Of a DNA stretch of 64,000 nt, positions 16,827 through 25,035 are shown piece by piece. Made by a program: the position numbers and the translations under genes. The first letter of the stretch is position 1. Every line of letters starts with the position of its first letter. The notes below the pieces were generated by a model. That model was not told the origin of the DNA. It made no database searches and saw only the letters and a list, made by a program, of their open reading frames with translations. The stretch is from Paenibacillus planticolens (GTDB taxonomy: Bacteria; Bacillota; Bacilli; Paenibacillales; NBRC-103111): positions 18,076-82,075 of the forward strand of contig NZ_WHNZ01000052.1 of NCBI RefSeq assembly GCF_013141725.1, in the 5' to 3' direction.

Positions 16827-17678
16827 ATGGAAGGAATTGGACTCGTACTGGAAGGCGGAGGTATGCGAGGCGTATACACCGCGGGAGTCTTGGAATACTT
16901 TATGGAGCAAGAGTGGTATTTTCCGTATGTTGTCGGTGTTTCGGCAGGGGCTTGCAATGCGGTGTCTTATATTTCGAAACAACCCGGACGGAATAAAAAA
17001 GTGACGATTGACTATATTGGCGATCACCGATATTTAAGCTACCGTAATTTGCTGCGCCATAAAAGCATTTTCGGTATGGATTTTATTTTTAATGAGCTGC
17101 CTAATCGTTTGGTGCCGTTTGATTACGATGCTTTTTATAGCTCGCCGCAGCAGTTCGCCATTGGGACTACGGATGCGCATACGGGTGAACCAGTTTATTA
17201 CACGAAGCATCAGCTTGATCAGCAAACGATGCCGATCGTTCAAGCATCAAGCTCACTGCCATTTGTAGCCAAACCGATTCACTACGAAGGACGCACGCTG
17301 TTTGACGGCGGTTTGGTAGATCCAATTCCCGTGAAGAAATCGGTCGCTGACGGGAACAGAAAGCACGTAATTGTACTAACCAAAGAGATGGGTTATCGCA
17401 AGACCCCGTTTAAACAGCGCTGGTTAGCCAAAAGCTTTTACCCTCAGTATGACGGCCTTGTGGATGTGCTCGTCAATCGGAGTGAAATCTATAACGGTAC
17501 GCTTGAGCTTGTTAGACAAATGGAAGCCGATGGCAGCGCGATGGTCATTCGTCCTTCATCCAAAGTGCTCGTGGGCCGGATGGAGAAAAATCCGAAAAAG
17601 CTGGAAGCGCTGCATGAGCTTGGCTATGAGGATGCGAAGCGAATGGGATCGCAAATAAAAGAATGGCTTTATAATTAA
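16827..17678 (+). CDS. patatin-like phospholipase family protein
   Basis: This 283-residue cytoplasmic protein has the complete patatin signature: glycine-rich oxyanion loop LEGGGMRG, nucleophile Ser39 in GVSAGA and the DGG motif with Asp160. Such proteins hydrolyse acyl esters of lipids. The C-terminal part after residue about 190 is typical of the YjjU/RssA-like subgroup. The physiological lipid is unknown. It is close to the following PhnB-like gene but 23 bases apart. Confidence 0.9.
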   Translation: MEGIGLVLEGGGMRGVYTAGVLEYFMEQEWYFPYVVGVSAGACNAVSYISKQPGRNKKVTIDYIGDHRYLSYRNLLRHKSIFGMDFIFNELPNRLVPFDYDAFYSSPQQFAIGTTDAHTGEPVYYTKHQLDQQTMPIVQASSSLPFVAKPIHYEGRTLFDGGLVDPIPVKKSVADGNRKHVIVLTKEMGYRKTPFKQRWLAKSFYPQYDGLVDVLVNRSEIYNGTLELVRQMEADGSAMVIRPSSKVLVGRMEKNPKKLEALHELGYEDAKRMGSQIKEWLYN

Positions 17679-17701
17679 CTAAAGGATAAGGAGCTTTTCA
17701 C

Positions 17702-18112
17702 GTGAGTGCGATGAGCCAAAAGATTACGACATTCCTGATGTTTGAAGGTCAGGCTGAGGAAGCCATGAATTTTTACACGTCCCTATTCGATCAGTCAGAA
17801 ATCGTGGAGATCAAGCGATATGGCGCAGGCGAAGCCGGTGTGGAAGGAAGTGTGGTGCGCGCGACATTTTCGCTGCATGGACAAGTCTTCATGTGTATCG
17901 ATAGTTTTGTAAAGCATGATTTTTCGTTTACTCCTGCTATTTCACTCTATGTTAACTGTGATTCCGATGAGGAGATTGAACGTGTATATGCTGCGTTGTC
18001 GCAAGACGGCAAGGTGTACATGCCGCTTGGTTCCTATCCGTTCAGTGAGAAATTCGGTTGGGTCGGAGACCGGTTCGGTGTGACATGGCAATTAAATTTG
18101 GCGAAAAAGTAA
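17702..18112 (+). CDS. VOC family protein (PhnB-like)
   Basis: This 136-residue protein has the beta-alpha-beta pattern of the vicinal oxygen chelate fold in its PhnB subgroup: FLMFEGQAEEAMNFYTSLF at the start and FGWVGDRFGVTWQL at the end. Members of this subgroup often lack a full metal site and have no assigned reaction. The start is GTG at 17702, eight bases after AAGGAG; an in-frame ATG lies at 17711. Confidence 0.88.
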   Translation: MSAMSQKITTFLMFEGQAEEAMNFYTSLFDQSEIVEIKRYGAGEAGVEGSVVRATFSLHGQVFMCIDSFVKHDFSFTPAISLYVNCDSDEEIERVYAALSQDGKVYMPLGSYPFSEKFGWVGDRFGVTWQLNLAKK

Positions 18113-18206
18113 ACGAATGCGACCCCGTCAACCATTTTTGCTAATAGGAATGGCGGCTTTTGTTTGCATTCATAGCGAACATGCGGTATGGTAGTATCAA
18201 ACCAAT

Positions 18207-18304
18207 AAGAACCCACGGGAGCTTGAGGAGTCAGGCTGAGATTGTGACCGAAATTGTCACTAACCGTTAATCTGATCTGGGTAATGCCAGCGTAGAGAAT
18301 CCAC
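18207..18304 (+). ncRNA. TPP riboswitch
   Basis: The conserved THI-box blocks are present in order: ACGGGAGCTTGAGGAG, TCAGGCTGAGA, then CTGATCTGGGTAATGCCAG and CGTAGAGAA. Between them lies a variable P3 extension, GTGAC paired with GTCAC. It binds thiamine pyrophosphate and controls the thiYXZ-type operon that follows. The expression platform downstream contains an intrinsic terminator, so the expected mode is premature termination when TPP is abundant. Confidence 0.96.
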
Positions 18305-18363
18305 ACAAAATGCACGTCCATTCCTTATCTTTTGAATGGGTTTATCATTTTTCTACCTATGGC

Positions 18364-18388
18364 GCTCCCGGATATCGGGGGCTTTTTC
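18364..18388 (+). terminator. riboswitch expression-platform terminator
   Basis: GCTCCCG pairs with CGGGGGC across GATAT and is followed by TTTTTCTT. It lies between the TPP aptamer and the thiY start, where it would stop transcription in the ligand-bound state. Confidence 0.85.
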
Positions 18389-18426
18389 TTGTGGTTACAT
18401 AGCATAAAGGGAGAGGGAAACAAGAA

Positions 18427-19452
18427 ATGAATTGGAAGAAAATTGCACCACTTATGCTCGTGAGCTTGACTGTGCTTGCGGCAGGCTGCGGGAAACAAGA
18501 AGCTGGGCCAGCCAACTCAGCTAGTCCTGCTAACGCGGCAAAACCGCTTACCGATGTGAAGGTAGTTCTGGACTGGACGCCAAACACGAACCATACTGGT
18601 CTGTACGTAGCGAAGGATCAAGGTTTTTTTGAACAAGAAGGGTTAAATGTACAAATCATTGCGCCCGGCGAAGCAGGTGCGGATGCGATGATCGCTTCGG
18701 GTGCCGCTGAATTCGGCGTCTCTTACCAGGAAAGCATTACGCAAGGGCGTATTCAAGGCGTACCGCTAGTTTCCATCGCTGCTGTCATTCAGCATAATAC
18801 CTCGGGATTTGCTTCTCCGGTAGCGAAAAATATCAAGACTCCAAAAGATTTCCAAGGGAAAACGTACGGGGGTTGGGGTGCGCCAGCCGAAAGCGCGATG
18901 ATCGACTCTTTGATGCAATCCGAGAAAGCGGACCCAAGCAAAGTGAAAATTGTAAATATCGGCGATGCGGATTACTTCACGGCGGTCAAAAGAGATATCG
19001 ATTTCGCTTGGATTTACTATGCGTGGACCGGAGTTGACGCCGAGCTTCGCGGCGAGCCGCTTAACATGATCTATTTGAACAAATACTCGGACAAGCTGGA
19101 TTATTATACACCTGTCCTGGCAACAAGCGAAAAGTTGATCAAAGAGAAGCCTGAGCTTGTAAAAGCGTTCACGGCTGCAGCTGCGAAAGGCTATCAGTTC
19201 GCGATCAGCAAGCCGGAGGATGCCGCTAACATTTTGATCAAAGCCGTTCCGGATCTGGACAAAAAGCTCGTCATGGCCAGTCAAAAATGGCTCAGCCCGC
19301 GTTATCAGGACGATGCGCCGCGATGGGGCGAACAAAAGCGTCAAGTATGGGAGAATTATGCGAACTGGATGCTTGAGCATAAACTTCTGGAGAAAAACCT
19401 CGATGTGGATGCTGCATTTACGAACAATTTCTTGCCAGCAAGCTCGAAATAA
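18427..19452 (+). CDS. thiY: thiamine-precursor ABC transporter substrate-binding lipoprotein
   Basis: This 341-residue lipoprotein (lipobox LAAGC, Cys21) belongs to the NMT1/THI5-like ThiY family, which captures formylaminopyrimidine or related thiamine breakdown products. The signature VLDWTPNTNHTGLYVA is at the start of the mature domain, and YGGWGAPAE lies in the phosphate-pocket region. Control by the TPP riboswitch supports the substrate assignment. Confidence 0.93.
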   Translation: MNWKKIAPLMLVSLTVLAAGCGKQEAGPANSASPANAAKPLTDVKVVLDWTPNTNHTGLYVAKDQGFFEQEGLNVQIIAPGEAGADAMIASGAAEFGVSYQESITQGRIQGVPLVSIAAVIQHNTSGFASPVAKNIKTPKDFQGKTYGGWGAPAESAMIDSLMQSEKADPSKVKIVNIGDADYFTAVKRDIDFAWIYYAWTGVDAELRGEPLNMIYLNKYSDKLDYYTPVLATSEKLIKEKPELVKAFTAAAAKGYQFAISKPEDAANILIKAVPDLDKKLVMASQKWLSPRYQDDAPRWGEQKRQVWENYANWMLEHKLLEKNLDVDAAFTNNFLPASSK

Positions 19453-19479
19453 CATCATTTGTCGGAAGGGGCAGTTACA

Positions 19480-19770
19480 ATGGCTAATGCACTCGTCAGT
19501 ATTCAAATTATTCCTAAAACAAAAAATAATGAAGATGTCATTCCTTACGTGGATCGTGCGATTGAAGTTATCGCCAAGTCTGGCGTGAAATATTTCGTAT
19601 CCCCATTGGAAACGACAATGGAAGGCGAGCTCGATCAACTGATGCTCATCATTCAGGACATGAATGCTGCCATGATTGAGATGGGCAGCCCTAACGTGAT
19701 CTCGCAAGTGAAAATATACTTTAATCCGTCCGGAGCATCCATGGACAAGCTGACGGAGAAATACAGATAA
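19480..19770 (+). CDS. thiamine-binding protein of the MTH1187/YkoF-like family
   Basis: This 96-residue ferredoxin-like alpha/beta protein (ALVSIQIIPKTKN, FVSPLETTMEGELDQ) matches the MTH1187 family, members of which bind thiamine or pyrimidine moieties. It probably acts as a cytosolic or intracellular ligand carrier within this operon. ATG at 19480 is preferred after GGAAGGGG; an upstream TTG at 19459 is in frame. The stop overlaps the thiX start. Confidence 0.85.
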   Translation: MANALVSIQIIPKTKNNEDVIPYVDRAIEVIAKSGVKYFVSPLETTMEGELDQLMLIIQDMNAAMIEMGSPNVISQVKIYFNPSGASMDKLTEKYR

Positions 19771-20537
19771 TGAAACTGAAGAACGGATTGAAAGCAGGGT
19801 GGCCACCGATTGTTGTGGTCATCCTTCTCTTGCTTATTTGGCAGCTTGCCGTGACTTGGGGAGGAGCGGCCAGCTGGCTGCTTCCGAGCCCGCTCAAAAT
19901 TTGGCAGGACGGCACGACGGACATGCCGCGGGTTTGGATGCATACATTTGCTACAGTACGTTTAATGTTAATGGGGTTTATGGTTGGAGCAGCAGGCGGC
20001 GTTATCGTGGCAAGCTGCTTGCACCGCGTGGCCTTCTTGAAGGCCGGGTTTTATCCGCTTCTCATTTTGTCGCAAAATGTGCCGGTCATCGCACTCGGGC
20101 CGCTGCTTATTATTTTATTCGGTTTTGGCATTTTACCTAAACTTATTTTAATTGCACTCGTTTGTTTCTTTCCCGTAACCATGTCGACCTTGGATGGGTT
20201 TATGCAAACGGACCGGAATATGTACAACTACATGCAAATGATTGGCGCATCCAAACGGCAAATCTTTTATAAATTAGAGCTGCCGCATGCCCTGTCTTTT
20301 CTCTTTACAGGACTCAAAATATCGGCCACTTACAGCGTCATGGGAGCAGTCATTGCAGAATGGCTGGGCGGCGGAGTCGGGTTGGGCTATTATATGATTT
20401 TGCAGAAATCAGCCTTTCGCGCAGATCGCGAATTTGTCGCCATTCTTATCATTGTCGTGCTCAGCTTGCTGTTCTTTTGGCTTATTGCAGGGCTTGAGAA
20501 GCTTGTCATTCGGTGGAATGCCAAACGGTCATCTTAG
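19770..20537 (+). CDS. thiX: thiamine-precursor ABC transporter permease
   Basis: This 255-residue permease has six membrane helices and the cytoplasmic coupling motif around LDGFMQTDRNMYNYMQMIGA, typical of the SsuC/TauC/ThiX group. It pairs with the ThiZ ATPase downstream and the ThiY receptor upstream. The start overlaps the stop of the preceding gene by one base. Confidence 0.92.
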   Translation: MKLKNGLKAGWPPIVVVILLLLIWQLAVTWGGAASWLLPSPLKIWQDGTTDMPRVWMHTFATVRLMLMGFMVGAAGGVIVASCLHRVAFLKAGFYPLLILSQNVPVIALGPLLIILFGFGILPKLILIALVCFFPVTMSTLDGFMQTDRNMYNYMQMIGASKRQIFYKLELPHALSFLFTGLKISATYSVMGAVIAEWLGGGVGLGYYMILQKSAFRADREFVAILIIVVLSLLFFWLIAGLEKLVIRWNAKRSS

Positions 20538-20554
20538 GGAAGGGGAGAAAAGGC

Positions 20555-21319
20555 ATGAGCAAACTTGAGCTTAGACGCATTCACCATGGGTTCACTAGCA
20601 AAAAACAACGTGTCCCCGTGCTGACGGATATTTCACTGCATGTTAATGACGGGGAATTCGTGTCCATCATTGGTCCTTCCGGCAGCGGAAAGAGCACACT
20701 GTTTCACATTATTGGCGGACTCATTACCCCTTCATCAGGGGAGGTTTGGCTGGATGACGCCAACGTAACCGGCAGCAAAGGGCTTATCAGCTATATGCCG
20801 CAGCAGCCTGCTTTGTTTCCGTGGCGCTCTATCGAAGCGAACGTAGCGCTCTCGCAAGAAGTCGCTGGACAATCGCGTGCGGCTGCACTGGAAAAAGCGA
20901 GAGAATGGCTGCCGAAGGTCGGGCTAGGCGGCTATGAGAACGAACTGCCGCATGTGCTGTCAGGCGGCATGCAGCAGCGCGTCTCGTTTCTGCGGGCGCT
21001 GCTGAGCCCTCAGGAAGTGATGTGTCTGGACGAGCCCTTCGGTTCCTTGGACGCACTAACCCGGCAAGCCATGCAATCATGGCTGTTGAACATATGGGAG
21101 CAGAACAAACGGTCCATTCTGTTCGTGACTCACAGCATTGAAGAGGCGTTATTTCTATCGGATCGCATCTATGTCCTCTCCAACAAACCTGCTCAAGTGA
21201 TTGAAGAGCTGGTTGTGCCCTTTGAGCGGCCTCGCCAAGAAAAAGTAATGACGCAGCCGGAATTCCACGAGCTTCGGCAGCATATTCAGAGCCTTCTACG
21301 TCAGGAGATGATGTCATGA
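20555..21319 (+). CDS. thiZ: thiamine-precursor ABC transporter ATP-binding protein
   Basis: This 254-residue ATPase has Walker A GPSGSGKST, signature LSGGMQQR and Walker B VMCLDEPFG, and matches the SsuB/ThiZ group. The ATG at 20555 follows AAGGGGAGAAAAGGC. A longer frame from 20513 would overlap thiX and is not supported by a ribosome binding site. Its TGA overlaps the next gene as ATGA. Confidence 0.92.
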   Translation: MSKLELRRIHHGFTSKKQRVPVLTDISLHVNDGEFVSIIGPSGSGKSTLFHIIGGLITPSSGEVWLDDANVTGSKGLISYMPQQPALFPWRSIEANVALSQEVAGQSRAAALEKAREWLPKVGLGGYENELPHVLSGGMQQRVSFLRALLSPQEVMCLDEPFGSLDALTRQAMQSWLLNIWEQNKRSILFVTHSIEEALFLSDRIYVLSNKPAQVIEELVVPFERPRQEKVMTQPEFHELRQHIQSLLRQEMMS

Positions 21320-22116
21320 TAAAAGCCATTGATGCTCATATTCATCTGGATATGTATGAAGAGGGCATGGCGCAAACGATCCTGTCGGAGCTGGCGCAGT
21401 CCCAAGTTGAGGCACTTATCGCTGTATCCCGGCACCTGGACTCCTGCAAGGCAACGGAGCGGCTGCGGGCGCAAGCGCCTGAGCAGGTTTATGCCGCTTA
21501 TGGCTATCACCCGGAGCAAGAGCTGCCTACCGAGTCTCTGCTTCAAGAACTGTTAGCGTGGATTCGCGATCATGCGAGCGAGATGGTTGCTGTCGGTGAG
21601 ATCGGCTTGCCCTACTATACGAGGCTGGAAGCAGAAGAGAAGGAGGAAAAGCTGGATTATACCCCTTATGTCCGACTGCTTGAGCGTTTCTTGGAACTGG
21701 CAGCTCATCTAGCCAAACCCGTCGTCCTGCATGCCGTATATGAAGATGCCGATATCGTGTGCGATCTTCTTCAGAAGCATGGTGTTAAAAAGGCGCATTT
21801 CCACTGGTTCAAAGGATCGCCTCAGACGGTTCAGCGAATGATTCAGGCGGGTTACTACATCTCCATTACGCCGGATGTTCAATATGAAGAGGAGATCCGT
21901 GAATTGGTTCGCAATTATCCGCTTGAGCTGATTATGGTCGAAACGGACGGTCCTTGGCCATTCGAAGGAACATTCGAGGGACAGGTGACTCATCCGCGCA
22001 TGATTCATGCCGTCATCCACGAAATTGCGCTTCTGCACGAAATGTCGGCAGATCATGTAGCGCATACAATTATGCGCAATACGAAACAATTTTATAACGC
22101 TCTTACCGTTGGTTAA
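21316..22116 (+). CDS. TatD-family metal-dependent hydrolase in the thiamine operon
   Basis: This 266-residue TIM-barrel hydrolase has the full TatD-type metal set: His8 and His10 in DAHIHLD, a Glu in GEIGLPYY, His in VVLHAVYED and FHWFKG, and Asp in VETDGPWP. Its start overlaps the thiZ stop (ATGA), so it is translationally coupled to the transporter. TatD proteins include nucleases, but this branch with GLPYYTR is often linked to thiamine genes. A role in processing imported pyrimidine is an inference. Confidence 0.85.
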   Translation: MIKAIDAHIHLDMYEEGMAQTILSELAQSQVEALIAVSRHLDSCKATERLRAQAPEQVYAAYGYHPEQELPTESLLQELLAWIRDHASEMVAVGEIGLPYYTRLEAEEKEEKLDYTPYVRLLERFLELAAHLAKPVVLHAVYEDADIVCDLLQKHGVKKAHFHWFKGSPQTVQRMIQAGYYISITPDVQYEEEIRELVRNYPLELIMVETDGPWPFEGTFEGQVTHPRMIHAVIHEIALLHEMSADHVAHTIMRNTKQFYNALTVG

Positions 22117-22123
22117 TTGAAGC

Positions 22124-22171
22124 TGGACATCTGTTCGTATTGGTTTTATAATCAAATAGAACGTATGTTCG
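22124..22171 (+). promoter_or_regulatory. promoter with LexA (SOS) box upstream of tag
   Basis: TGGACA (22124-22129) and TATAAT (22147-22152) are 17 bp apart. Just downstream, AGAACGTATGTTCG (22158-22171) contains the Gram-positive LexA/DinR core GAAC-N4-GTTC. The box covers the expected transcription start, a standard repression position. Confidence 0.8.
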
Positions 22172-22196
22172 ATTTCTAGATGAGGTGAGTATATAA

Positions 22197-22760
22197 ATGA
22201 CAGTCAGATGCGCTTGGGTCAATGAGGATCCGTTATATGTCCATTACCATGATCACGAATGGGGAGTTCCTGTTCACGATGATCTCCAATTGTTCGAGAT
22301 GTTGAATTTGGAAGGCGCTCAAGCTGGATTGAGCTGGTATACCATACTAAAGAAGCGAGAAGGCTATCGCGAAGCGTTTGACGGATTTGATCCGCATATC
22401 ATCATCCAGTATGATGACAAGAAGCTGGCTGAGCTTCTGCTGCACCCGGGTATTGTGCGCAACCGGTTGAAAATCGCATCCGTTGTTCAGAATGCGAAAG
22501 CTTTCCTAAACGTGCAGCAAGAATTCGGGTCTTTCGACAACTATATTTGGGGATTTGTTGGCGGTCAGCCAATCAAGAATCACTGGACGGATATGAGTCA
22601 AGTACCGGCCACATCGGAAATTTCCGATGCTATGAGCAAGGATCTGAAGAAGCGCGGGTTCAAATTCGTCGGTTCCACAATTTGCTATGCGTATATGCAA
22701 GCTGTTGGCATGGTGAACGATCATAACCAACAATGCTTTCGTTATCACAGTGTGAATTAA
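22197..22760 (+). CDS. tag: DNA-3-methyladenine glycosylase I
   Basis: This 187-residue enzyme excises 3-methyladenine from alkylated DNA. The N-terminus RCAWVNEDPLYVHYHDHEWG is diagnostic, and the zinc ligands of the family are all present: Cys5, His18, His176 and Cys180 in DHNQQC. The ATG follows GAGGTGAG. A LexA box in the promoter indicates induction by DNA damage, unlike the constitutive tag of Escherichia coli. Confidence 0.95.
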   Translation: MTVRCAWVNEDPLYVHYHDHEWGVPVHDDLQLFEMLNLEGAQAGLSWYTILKKREGYREAFDGFDPHIIIQYDDKKLAELLLHPGIVRNRLKIASVVQNAKAFLNVQQEFGSFDNYIWGFVGGQPIKNHWTDMSQVPATSEISDAMSKDLKKRGFKFVGSTICYAYMQAVGMVNDHNQQCFRYHSVN

Positions 22761-22764
22761 AAGG

Positions 22765-22809
22765 AGAAGGCCATCTGCTAAGGACGAATGTCCAGGCAGA
22801 TGGCCTTCT
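22765..22809. terminator. bidirectional terminator between convergent SOS genes
   Basis: AGAAGGCCATCTGC pairs perfectly with GCAGATGGCCTTCT across a 17-base loop. It lies between tag and the convergent unknown gene. Confidence 0.82.
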
Positions 22810-22820
22810 GTGTGCTACAC

Positions 22821-23123
22821 TCAGGCATATTGGAGCTGTTTCTCCATCAAGTTATATTTAATCAAATAAATCCGCTTGCGTATGTAAAAGTCGTATACGG
22901 CACCTGTTAATTCCTTCGGTTTAATGCGGTTGTTCGTATCGTTGTCTATGATGATCACAGAGCCGTCGTCATAAAACTTGAAAGTGTAATCGGCATAGTG
23001 GGAATGCGCTTCATCCAGCATGGCATTAATCTGTCCGGGAAGAAGATGGTCAGTGTCACACAATGCCTTGTGGTACCAATAATCTCTCTCAATAAAACGG
23101 AAATTGTGACTGGCGTTCATCAT
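22821..23123 (-). CDS. unknown 100-residue protein with a two-LexA-box promoter
   Basis: I do not recognise this family. The protein is soluble, with no signal peptide, membrane helix or LysM domain (so it is not a YneA-type division inhibitor), and is rich in Tyr, His and Asp (FKFYDDGSVIIIDNDTNN). A DFYIRKRIYLIKYN helix follows near the C-terminus. The start is a double ATG after GAGGAGGTAGTTAC. Two LexA-type boxes flank its -10 box, so it should be tightly repressed and damage-inducible. Confidence 0.82.
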   Translation of the reverse strand: MMNASHNFRFIERDYWYHKALCDTDHLLPGQINAMLDEAHSHYADYTFKFYDDGSVIIIDNDTNNRIKPKELTGAVYDFYIRKRIYLIKYNLMEKQLQYA

Positions 23124-23145
23124 GTAACTACCTCCTCATCTAAAT

Positions 23146-23187
23146 GGAACGTTTGTTCTTGTTTTTATTATATCAAACAAACGTTCG
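23146..23187 (-). promoter_or_regulatory. SOS promoter with two LexA boxes
   Basis: On the reverse strand, CGAACGTTTGTTTG (23187-23174) lies upstream of TATAAT (23172-23167). GAACAAACGTTC (23158-23147) lies downstream of it. The second is a perfect GAAC-N4-GTTC box; the first has one mismatch. The pair brackets the -10 box. Confidence 0.8.
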
Positions 23188-23244
23188 CATTGGAAGAGGA
23201 ATCTCTGAAAAACAGGAAAAATTTTCATAGAAAAAAACCTCCAA

Positions 23245-24237
23245 TCAGCTGGATTGAAGGTTCCTCACAGAAACAATATGTTTGGTAATCGCCAGACCGT
23301 GCATGCGGCCTGTTTCAATGAAAATTTCGTTCGCATCGTATTTGGAGGAAGCGACTACTCCCGCAACGTATAAGCCCGGAATGCTCGTTTCCATCGTTTC
23401 GGGGTTAATAAGGGGAGCGTTCGTTTCTTCATGAAAACCGACGCCGAGCGATGTCAGCAGTCCCCGATCCGGCCGGAAGCCGGTAAGGGCAAGCACAAAG
23501 TCATTATCGAGCTTGACTTCCTCGTTTTCTTTTCGCACCAAGACCGACTGTTCTTCGATTCGTACGACTTGGGAGTCAAACCACATCCGGATTCTGCCTT
23601 TGTTCACCATACTTTCAAATGTCGGACGAACCCACGGTTTAATATTGGCGGAAAAGTCCTTGCCCCGATAAATGACGGTTACCTCAGCGCCAACTCTGAG
23701 CAAGTCCATGGCGGCGTCGACCGCGGAGTTGTTCCCGCCGATAATGGCAACCTTGGCTCCCGAATAGGGATGGGCTTCTTTATAATAGTGCGTCGTTTTT
23801 GGCAGATCTTCTCCCGGGATGCCCAGCATGTTCGGATGATCGAAATAGCCGGTAGCTACGATAACGCGCTTAGCCGTGTACGCCGTTTTTTTGCCAAATT
23901 GATTCTCCGTATGTACGTTAAATCCTGTCTCTGTTTTTTCAATAGAAACAACTTCCTCATAGGAATGAATGCGCAGGTTCTCTCTTCGCGCCACCTCTCT
24001 GTAGTACACCAAAGCCTCTTGGCGATAGGGCTTCTCGTGCGGGGTGGAAAAAGGATAGCCGCCAATTTCAAGCAGCTCCGGCGTGCTGAAAAACTGCAAA
24101 TACGTAGGATATAAATAGATGGCGTTTACGATACAATTTTTTTCTATAAGTAATGGAGACAGTCCTTCGCGCTGTAAAGCGATAGCGGCGGACAATCCGC
24201 AAGGCCCGGCTCCAATGACGATTACTTCTTCCAACAT
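23245..24237 (-). CDS. bdr: YpdA-type bacillithiol disulfide reductase
   Basis: This is a 330-residue FAD/NADPH flavoenzyme. The FAD-binding GAGPCGLSAAIAL motif is at the N-terminus, and the NADPH-binding IIGGNNSAVDAA motif at mid-length. YPTYLQFFSTPELLEIGG is diagnostic of YpdA/Bdr, which reduces bacillithiol disulfide. The start is ATG at 24237 after AAGAAGGGG; a longer frame reaching 24282 has no ribosome binding site. Presence of Bdr implies that the organism uses bacillithiol, matching FosB at 62013. Confidence 0.9.
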   Translation of the reverse strand: MLEEVIVIGAGPCGLSAAIALQREGLSPLLIEKNCIVNAIYLYPTYLQFFSTPELLEIGGYPFSTPHEKPYRQEALVYYREVARRENLRIHSYEEVVSIEKTETGFNVHTENQFGKKTAYTAKRVIVATGYFDHPNMLGIPGEDLPKTTHYYKEAHPYSGAKVAIIGGNNSAVDAAMDLLRVGAEVTVIYRGKDFSANIKPWVRPTFESMVNKGRIRMWFDSQVVRIEEQSVLVRKENEEVKLDNDFVLALTGFRPDRGLLTSLGVGFHEETNAPLINPETMETSIPGLYVAGVVASSKYDANEIFIETGRMHGLAITKHIVSVRNLQSS

Positions 24238-24390
24238 GCAACAACCCCTTCTTAGCTTTTTACTCATCTTATAGTATCGCAAGCTGAAGGGGATGCCAAG
24301 TTGAAGAAAGCAAAATAGAGCAGAGAGCTATCCGATAACACTCGAATAAGCCAACTGCTCCAGTCCCTTGACTGCTGTATTACTGCTGTT

Positions 24391-24567
24391 TTACTTCTGA
24401 TTCAATTGATTTCCTTCATTGCTTTCGCTAATATCATCTTTCGCTATGTTGACTTGGGTTATGCTAGGCGCGTTTTCTAATGTGTCATTGACGAATTCTA
24501 AGTCTTGATTTTTGGCGTTCATATTCGTAGTTCCTTTGTAATTGCCCGTATGCTTTTTATTTTCCAT
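24391..24567 (-). CDS. small hydrophilic protein, 58 residues
   Basis: This short reverse frame begins MENKKHTGNYKGTTN and is rich in Asn, Lys, Asp and Glu with no hydrophobic stretch. The ATG follows AAAGGATGATAAACG. It lies in the gap between the bdr gene and the Dabb protein. Small Asn-rich proteins of this kind are often spore-associated, but no family is recognised. Confidence 0.55.
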   Translation of the reverse strand: MENKKHTGNYKGTTNMNAKNQDLEFVNDTLENAPSITQVNIAKDDISESNEGNQLNQK

Positions 24568-24630
24568 CGTTTATCATCCTTTCTGCGTCAGTTTTATGTT
24601 CAGGCTTAACGTGTACACTTGCTTCTGATT

Positions 24631-24656
24631 TTATTCCCGCAGGGGCTCTGTAGTTC
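24631..24656 (-). repeat. solitary family I unit
   Basis: GGGGCTCTGTAGTTCG, preceded by TTATTCCCGC, matches the reverse-oriented family I unit. It lies between the small gene and the Dabb gene, about 60 bp before the latter. Confidence 0.45.
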
Positions 24657-24713
24657 GTTAGGACAAAATCCGCTATAATAAGTGAAGCTGGTTAAAAAAG
24701 GAGAAATGAAACG

Positions 24714-25022
24714 ATGAATTCAAAGCCTATTAAACATATGGTTGTTTTTAATTTGCATGTCGGCAAGGATACTCCGGAAGCAGAGCAATTCCTAAAAGAC
24801 AGCGCTCAAGAGCTTGCGGCAATACCGGGCGTTGAGCACTTTGAAGTCTTTCGTCAAGTGAGTGCCAAGACGGATTACGATTATGCATTTTCGATGGTGT
24901 TTGCTAATCAGGCGGCATATGACGCGTACAATGGACATCCCGTACATATGCATTACGTAGCCGAGCGTTGGGTAAAGGAAGTCAGCCGCTTTCAAGAAAT
25001 CGATTTAACGATATTTGAGTAA
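24714..25022 (+). CDS. Dabb (stress-responsive A/B barrel) domain protein
   Basis: This 102-residue protein matches the dimeric alpha/beta-barrel Dabb family: IKHMVVFNLHVG at the start, IPGVEHFEVFRQVS in the centre, and a C-terminal VKEVSRFQEIDLT strand. Family members have varied or unknown roles. It is followed closely by a DUF2164 gene and a Nudix gene in the same direction. Confidence 0.88.
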   Translation: MNSKPIKHMVVFNLHVGKDTPEAEQFLKDSAQELAAIPGVEHFEVFRQVSAKTDYDYAFSMVFANQAAYDAYNGHPVHMHYVAERWVKEVSRFQEIDLTIFE

Positions 25023-25035
25023 GGAGAGCTTCTTC

